The translations under genes and the position numbers were made by a program. Of a stretch of 64,000 nt of DNA, positions 59,671 to 64,000 are shown piece after piece. Numbering within the stretch: the stretch's first letter is position 1; each line of letters opens with the position of its first letter. Source of the stretch: an uncultured Paraprevotella sp. (GTDB lineage: Bacteria > Bacteroidota > Bacteroidia > Bacteroidales > Bacteroidaceae); the NCBI GenBank assembly GCA_944320775.1, contig CALUIV010000013.1:1-64000 (forward strand). The letters run 5' to 3'. The notes below the pieces were generated by a model that saw nothing but the letters and a program-made list of their open reading frames with translations, did no database searches and had not been told where the DNA came from.

Positions 59671-61594
59671 AGCTGTCGTAGACTTCTGTCGCAATATTCA
59701 GTGCAGCATAATAAAAGTTCCGCTCATGAAACCACTCTTTTACAAAACGCTTTAATTCTTCGGTATAACGCTCATCATAACGGATTAAAACCCCATTTTT
59801 GGAATAAGATCCATCTTCCTGCCTTACAATCTGCAACAAGGTTGGTTTTACGGGTACAGTGGGGGCCTTCGTATAAAGATCGGGAACAATACCGACAATG
59901 GTATAACCGAAAAATGTTTGTCCGATAAGATCCGTCCCCCCCAGTTCATGCGCGGCAGACTCGGTCAGTAAACATGGTTTCTCATCCCCCGACTGCAAAC
60001 AGCCCTGTGTCAAAGGAAGGTTATATATACGCAAAAAAACATCATCCACCCACAAATGATCAAACGTAACGTTTTTTCCATGAGCATCAGCAGAACTGAT
60101 TATCCCGGAACGATATTGAGGAAGTAAAAAGTTGACACTCTCATCAGCTTCCCGGATATAGGGCTGCGCACGCAAATCGTGTAGGAAAGCACTGACAAAC
60201 TCTTTCGGCACTTCCGACATAATCACCGATGCCCGTCCTACACGTTCAAAACCTATATCCGCTGTCTGACTCAGGTAAGTCAACTGACGGAACAGCACAG
60301 TAAAGCAAAAAAGCACCAACAGAGAAACCAGCAACTGAAAAGCCATACACATCCGCTGGAAATTCATTCGTCCGTCGGCCGGCATCTTACGGCTTTGCAA
60401 AGCTACAGTCAGCGATTTGCGACTATAACAGGCAATAATACAGCCGGCCACAAGCAAGGAACAAAGCAGCACCCCGATAAAATAAGCCAATGCCTCGGGC
60501 AGCCAGGCTGTCTTTACGTAAGAGATTTCCTGAAACAGTTTTTCGGCCCATTCCATGAGCAGCAAACTGATAAAACCGCCGGCCGAAAGCATCAGCACCA
60601 GTTCGGTTGCGAACAGGGCAAACAGTCCCCGGCGCGATGAACCGTTGACCAGACGCAGAGCCAGTTCTTTCGAACGGTTCATCATCTGGCTCACCAGCAA
60701 AGAAAAATAATCAATCAGAGCAATCACCATGACCAGCACACCAATCCATACGAACATGCGGATATAAGTCTGCCGAATCTGAATTTCATTCTTAAAAAGA
60801 AGTTCATAACTCTCCGTAATCGGACAGAAGTTCAGATTCTTCGCCGAAAAATCATATTCCCATAGAGAGGATTCCGAAACCTCCCGCGTATAAGCTTCCG
60901 TGTCCACCGCATGTAACTTACGGGCAAAGTCCGCAGTGTCGGCATCCTGGCGCAACCGGAAACAAAGCATACAATTTCTCACATACCATACATTTTTCGG
61001 GGTAAGTTTCATACCGGTCATCAAATCATAGGGAATATTGGAATGGCCTTTCCACTCCGACACCAAAGCGGTAATCGTCTTCTGGCACCATTCCCCCAAA
61101 TCCAATTGTCGCCCCAACACCTTTTCCGTACCGAAAAGTTTCCGCGCCGCCGATGGTGTTATCGCCACTTCCCGGTCAGAATAAAGAAAGTTCCGGCTCC
61201 CCTCAAGAATCTGCACATCAAACAGATCCATAAAAGCAGTATCTGCGGAAAGCATCTGCAAAGAACCCGAGAACTGATTCAACTCACAATAAGGAGTAAT
61301 CATATAAAACGCAGTTGCTGCTTCCACTTCCGGAAGCCGCTCTTTCATAATGGCGGCAAAAGGATAAGGAGCACTATGATTCAGCAAATATCCTCCAACA
61401 GGACTCTTCTTATACATCATATAGATGCGGTCGGCGTCCGGATGGAAACTGTCGAACGTCCGTTCATAACGGAGCCAGATCAATGAATAGGCAAAACAGA
61501 CAAAGCCCACGGCCAGTCCGACAATACTCAGAACACTCTGCACCCGATGCTTCATCAGGCTGCGGAGGGCTATTTTCAGGTAGTGACGTATCAT
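59267..61594 (-). CDS. FtsX-like ABC permease (array member 5)
   Basis: 775 residues from MIRHYLKIAL at 61594 (six more codons upstream are open). Same architecture and motifs as member 4 (SERMLMRVLGVMAGVCVLI, CERRRKEIAIRKVNGATAGLIV, NPAEVIKSE). It is the first permease transcribed after the HlyD-type adaptor gene, whose stop lies 67 nt upstream. Confidence 0.9.
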   Translation of the reverse strand: MIRHYLKIALRSLMKHRVQSVLSIVGLAVGFVCFAYSLIWLRYERTFDSFHPDADRIYMMYKKSPVGGYLLNHSAPYPFAAIMKERLPEVEAATAFYMITPYCELNQFSGSLQMLSADTAFMDLFDVQILEGSRNFLYSDREVAITPSAARKLFGTEKVLGRQLDLGEWCQKTITALVSEWKGHSNIPYDLMTGMKLTPKNVWYVRNCMLCFRLRQDADTADFARKLHAVDTEAYTREVSESSLWEYDFSAKNLNFCPITESYELLFKNEIQIRQTYIRMFVWIGVLVMVIALIDYFSLLVSQMMNRSKELALRLVNGSSRRGLFALFATELVLMLSAGGFISLLLMEWAEKLFQEISYVKTAWLPEALAYFIGVLLCSLLVAGCIIACYSRKSLTVALQSRKMPADGRMNFQRMCMAFQLLVSLLVLFCFTVLFRQLTYLSQTADIGFERVGRASVIMSEVPKEFVSAFLHDLRAQPYIREADESVNFLLPQYRSGIISSADAHGKNVTFDHLWVDDVFLRIYNLPLTQGCLQSGDEKPCLLTESAAHELGGTDLIGQTFFGYTIVGIVPDLYTKAPTVPVKPTLLQIVRQEDGSYSKNGVLIRYDERYTEELKRFVKEWFHERNFYYAALNIATEVYDSYLASERMLMRVLGVMAGVCVLISLFGVYAHVVLACERRRKEIAIRKVNGATAGLIVRSFLKEYFLLLLADSVFAFPLGTIAMQRWLEQYVLRVGLSWWIYAGIFLLLWIFIMGCIGRSVWRAARENPAEVIKSE

Positions 61595-61661
61595 ATTTCT
61601 TTTTGCAAACAATTATTTTTCCGGCGCTATGCGCTCATGATTATTTTTTTATCCTCTGTTT

Positions 61662-62909
61662 TCAGAACACCAGTTCCTCCACATCGCCAAAGTTATCATA
61701 TCCTGTCGTAATGACCCAGTCGCCGGGCTGCAAACCTTCCACAATTTCATACTGCACGGGGTTCTGACGCCCGATCTGTATCGGCACCTTCACGGCCCGC
61801 GTCTTGTCGGCATTGAGTTTGTAAATCCAGCGGCCGCCCGTCTGCTGATAGAAATTGCCCCGGCCGACGACCAGCGCCCATTCCGGCTGTCCCAGCTCGA
61901 TCTGCACCCGGAAACTCTTACCCAGACGAACATTCTCGGGCACCTCGTCCGTAAAGAGCAGATCCACATCGAACGAACGGTCCTTCACTTCGGGCACCAC
62001 CCGGCTCACACGCAACGGATACTTCCGGCCCTGATAGGAAATCGTAGCCGGCAGCCCCGTGGTGATGCGGTCCACGTAGTACTCGTTGAGCGACGCGTGC
62101 ACCTTGAAACGGTCGGTCACCTTGATCGTTGCGATCTGCTGTCCGGCCCCCACCTGCTGCCCGGGCGTCACGCTGACAAAACTCAACTGCCCGTCAGCCG
62201 GAGCACGCACCACCAGGTCGTCCAGCCGCCGGCTGCTCCGCTGCATCTTCTTCTCGCCACGCTCCCGGTCGGCACGGAGCAGTTCGCGCCGGATGCCGTT
62301 GAGCACCGAGTCGCTGCGCAGGCTTTCGAGCTGCAACTGCGTGGTATTCATCTTGTAGCGATACTCATCTTCCGACACCTCGAGCTGCGCCTTGCTGCGT
62401 ATGCCCATCGCATACTCCTCCTTTTCCAGCTGATAGCTCTTGCGGATCTTGTCGAGTTCGTAGACCGCCGTCAGCGTCTGCTGCCGCAGCGTCAGGCTCT
62501 GCTGTTCCATCTCCAGTTCCTGCTGCCGGTAGGCCATGCGCTGCTTCTCCCACTCGTCGCGCTCATCCTCGATTTCGTGCATCAGCACCGTGTTGGCCAG
62601 CACCAGAATCGTGTCGCCCTGCTTCATCTGCCTGCCGTCTTCGGCCACGATACGCTCCACATTGCCCCCTTCGCGCGCGTTCACCATCAGGGTCATGATG
62701 GGCTGCACCACGCCTTCCACATCCACATACTCCAGAAAATCGGCTTCGACCGCCTGTGCCGTCTGTACCTCGTCGAGCTGCACCCGCAAGCGGCGCGGCC
62801 CGGCAGCCTGAATGAGCGCATAAACTACCAGAGCGGCCAGCACCACGCCGCCCGCCAGCGCATAACGGTAACGCACATACCAGGGTCTTTTTTTCAACTG
62901 TATATCCAT
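61662..62909 (-). CDS. HlyD/MacA-type periplasmic adaptor protein
   Basis: 415 residues. One N-terminal membrane anchor (about 15-33, ALAGGVVLAALVVYALIQ), a split biotinyl-lipoyl domain (VVRAPADGQLSFVSVTPGQQVGAG), a long coiled-coil hairpin (about 110-215, rich in Glu, Gln, Arg and Lys) and the beta-barrel and membrane-proximal domains. Adaptors of this type join inner-membrane ABC permeases to TolC. It is followed by the permease array and preceded, 40 nt away, by the TolC gene, giving a classical tripartite set. Ends DNFGDVEELVF. Confidence 0.92.
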   Translation of the reverse strand: MDIQLKKRPWYVRYRYALAGGVVLAALVVYALIQAAGPRRLRVQLDEVQTAQAVEADFLEYVDVEGVVQPIMTLMVNAREGGNVERIVAEDGRQMKQGDTILVLANTVLMHEIEDERDEWEKQRMAYRQQELEMEQQSLTLRQQTLTAVYELDKIRKSYQLEKEEYAMGIRSKAQLEVSEDEYRYKMNTTQLQLESLRSDSVLNGIRRELLRADRERGEKKMQRSSRRLDDLVVRAPADGQLSFVSVTPGQQVGAGQQIATIKVTDRFKVHASLNEYYVDRITTGLPATISYQGRKYPLRVSRVVPEVKDRSFDVDLLFTDEVPENVRLGKSFRVQIELGQPEWALVVGRGNFYQQTGGRWIYKLNADKTRAVKVPIQIGRQNPVQYEIVEGLQPGDWVITTGYDNFGDVEELVF

Positions 62910-62949
62910 AATATCTGTGTTTTTTTTCAGTTTAAGTAAATATTCTTTT

Positions 62950-64000
62950 CTATTGCCGCAGTTCGGCCTCCTCCAGTTCGTGTTCCAGCGGACGGTTCGT
63001 CCGGAAGTCGTATTGCGTCATGCTGCGCAAGCCGTAATAGAGCCTCCAGTAGGTCTCCATGGAAGAAATGTAGTTGCGCTGCGCCTCATCCTTTTCACTG
63101 GTGGCGGCATTCAGATCCAGAATGGTGGATTTGCCCGAAAGATAGAGTTTCAGCGCCACTTCGTAACGCCTCCGGGCCGTCTGCTCCGTACGGGCCGCAA
63201 TGGTCACCTGGCGAGCCTGAAGATTGAACTGCCGCACCATCTTGCGCACGTTCTGCTCAAAATCGTCCACGGCCTGACCGACCTGCGTTTCGGTCAGTTC
63301 CAGCTGCGAGCGGGCCACGCGCACCCGTCCGCGTCCGCGGCCCCAGTCCAGAATCGGGAAGGCCAGCGACAGGCGCACATACTGCTGGTTCAGCGGGTCG
63401 CGATAGGAATCCTCAAACCGGCTGGCCGTCTGCGACAGTCCGAACTGCAGATACAAGTCGGCTTTCAGCCCGCGCGAAGCTTTAGCCGAAGCCAGGTTGC
63501 TCTTGCTCTCCAGAATGCGGCGCTTGAAGTTCTCGGGTTCGGGACTGTTTTCATAGGCCCGACGCAAGGCCTCGTCGGCCGGCACCTCGAAAGGCACGAT
63601 GCTGTCGGTGGGAAGCACCTCGATATCCAGCCCGTCGGCCAGCCCCAGAAACGAGCGGAGCGTCTGCATGGCATCCTCCACATTCATGCGCGCCTGCATC
63701 ACGCCCGCCTCCTCGTTCAGCTTGTTCACCTCCAGCTGCAGCATCTCGTTCTCCGTGATGCTGCCGATGCGATAGCGCCCCTGCGCATAGCGCCAGAGCG
63801 TATCGGCCGAAGCCAGATTCGAAAGGGCAATGCTCAGGTTGGTCTGTGCCGAAGCCAGGGCATAAAAGTAGCTGCACGTCTGCGATGCGATCAGCTCCAG
63901 CGTCTCGGCATACGACTTCCGGGCCTCACGGTAGCGCACGGGTTCGATGCGGCGATTCCATTTCAGACTGTTGTAGCCGAAAAACGACTGGTTATAGCCG
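62950..64000 (-). CDS. TolC-type outer-membrane efflux protein (partial, 5' end outside the window)
   Basis: The frame continues without a start to the right edge (upstream residues read YNQSFFGYNSLKWNRRIEPV), so only the C-terminal ~350 residues are here; a GTG at 63939 is internal. Typical TolC features: long helices, the repeated structure (SNLASADTLWRYAQGRYRIGSITENEMLQLEVNKLNEE in pieces), LAFPILDWGRGRGRVRVARSQLE and YEVALKLYLSGKSTILDLNAA. It forms the outer-membrane channel for the adaptor and permeases downstream. The operon promoter lies beyond the window. Confidence 0.92.
   Translation of the reverse strand, partial: GYNQSFFGYNSLKWNRRIEPVRYREARKSYAETLELIASQTCSYFYALASAQTNLSIALSNLASADTLWRYAQGRYRIGSITENEMLQLEVNKLNEEAGVMQARMNVEDAMQTLRSFLGLADGLDIEVLPTDSIVPFEVPADEALRRAYENSPEPENFKRRILESKSNLASAKASRGLKADLYLQFGLSQTASRFEDSYRDPLNQQYVRLSLAFPILDWGRGRGRVRVARSQLELTETQVGQAVDDFEQNVRKMVRQFNLQARQVTIAARTEQTARRRYEVALKLYLSGKSTILDLNAATSEKDEAQRNYISSMETYWRLYYGLRSMTQYDFRTNRPLEHELEEAELRQ

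Overview
The window is chromosomal DNA of a member of the Bacteroidales, order-level call fairly firm, genus not resolved (a Tannerellaceae/Bacteroidaceae-like gut or oral anaerobe would fit). Support: promoters of the Bacteroidetes type (TAnnTTTG -7 boxes upstream of many genes), a dcw cluster with a PASTA-bearing FtsI, the tRNA-Glu/rpsT/gyrB neighbourhood, DUF6377 and DUF3109 family proteins, and a large array of ~780-residue FtsX permeases.

Layout. 1-3.9 kb (minus strand): an unrecognised secreted protein co-transcribed with a BlaR1-type M56 peptidase carrying a TonB C-terminal domain. 3.9-4.2 kb: divergent intergenic region with a 22-bp periodic repeat. 4.2-8.25 kb (plus): two decaying genes, a DUF6377 TPR/HTH sensor-regulator broken by three frameshifts and a GH31 alpha-glycosidase with an in-frame stop and a damaged 3' end. 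8.4-24.5 kb (plus): complete cell-division/wall operon mraZ-rsmH-ftsL-ftsI-murE-mraY-murD-ftsW-murG-murC-ftsQ-ftsA-ftsZ plus a YqeY gene, headed by a MraZ-type operator over the promoter and closed by a strong hairpin. 24.6-35.3 kb: housekeeping genes recO, tRNA-Glu, rpsT, gyrB, a flavodoxin/ferredoxin protein, DUF3109, ung, gpmI, a small membrane protein, a WYL regulator, rnhB and lysO. 35.4-39.8 kb: a 1465-residue secreted papain-like protease with LamG and PKD modules. 39.8-40.4 kb: non-coding, hairpin rich. 40.4-45.4 kb (minus): menaquinone genes in the order (HAD-MenI fusion)-menF-menD-menB. 45.7-64 kb (minus): an efflux-type array, transcribed TolC-HlyD-permease-permease-permease-permease-MG2/TonB-plug protein-permease-ATPase, entering the window from the right edge.

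How the parts work together: the dcw genes build lipid II and the divisome; the men genes carry chorismate to DHNA, with the thioesterase step provided by the C-terminal half of a fusion whose HAD half has a mutated metal-binding motif; the right-hand array looks like a tripartite MacAB-TolC-type exporter with five permeases but only one visible ATPase, two of the permeases being recent tandem duplicates. I found no CRISPR array, prophage, insertion sequence or obvious defence system. The most unusual items are the HAD-MenI fusion, the permease array, the locus of gene decay at 4.2-8.25 kb and the 22-bp repeat in the divergent promoter region beside it.
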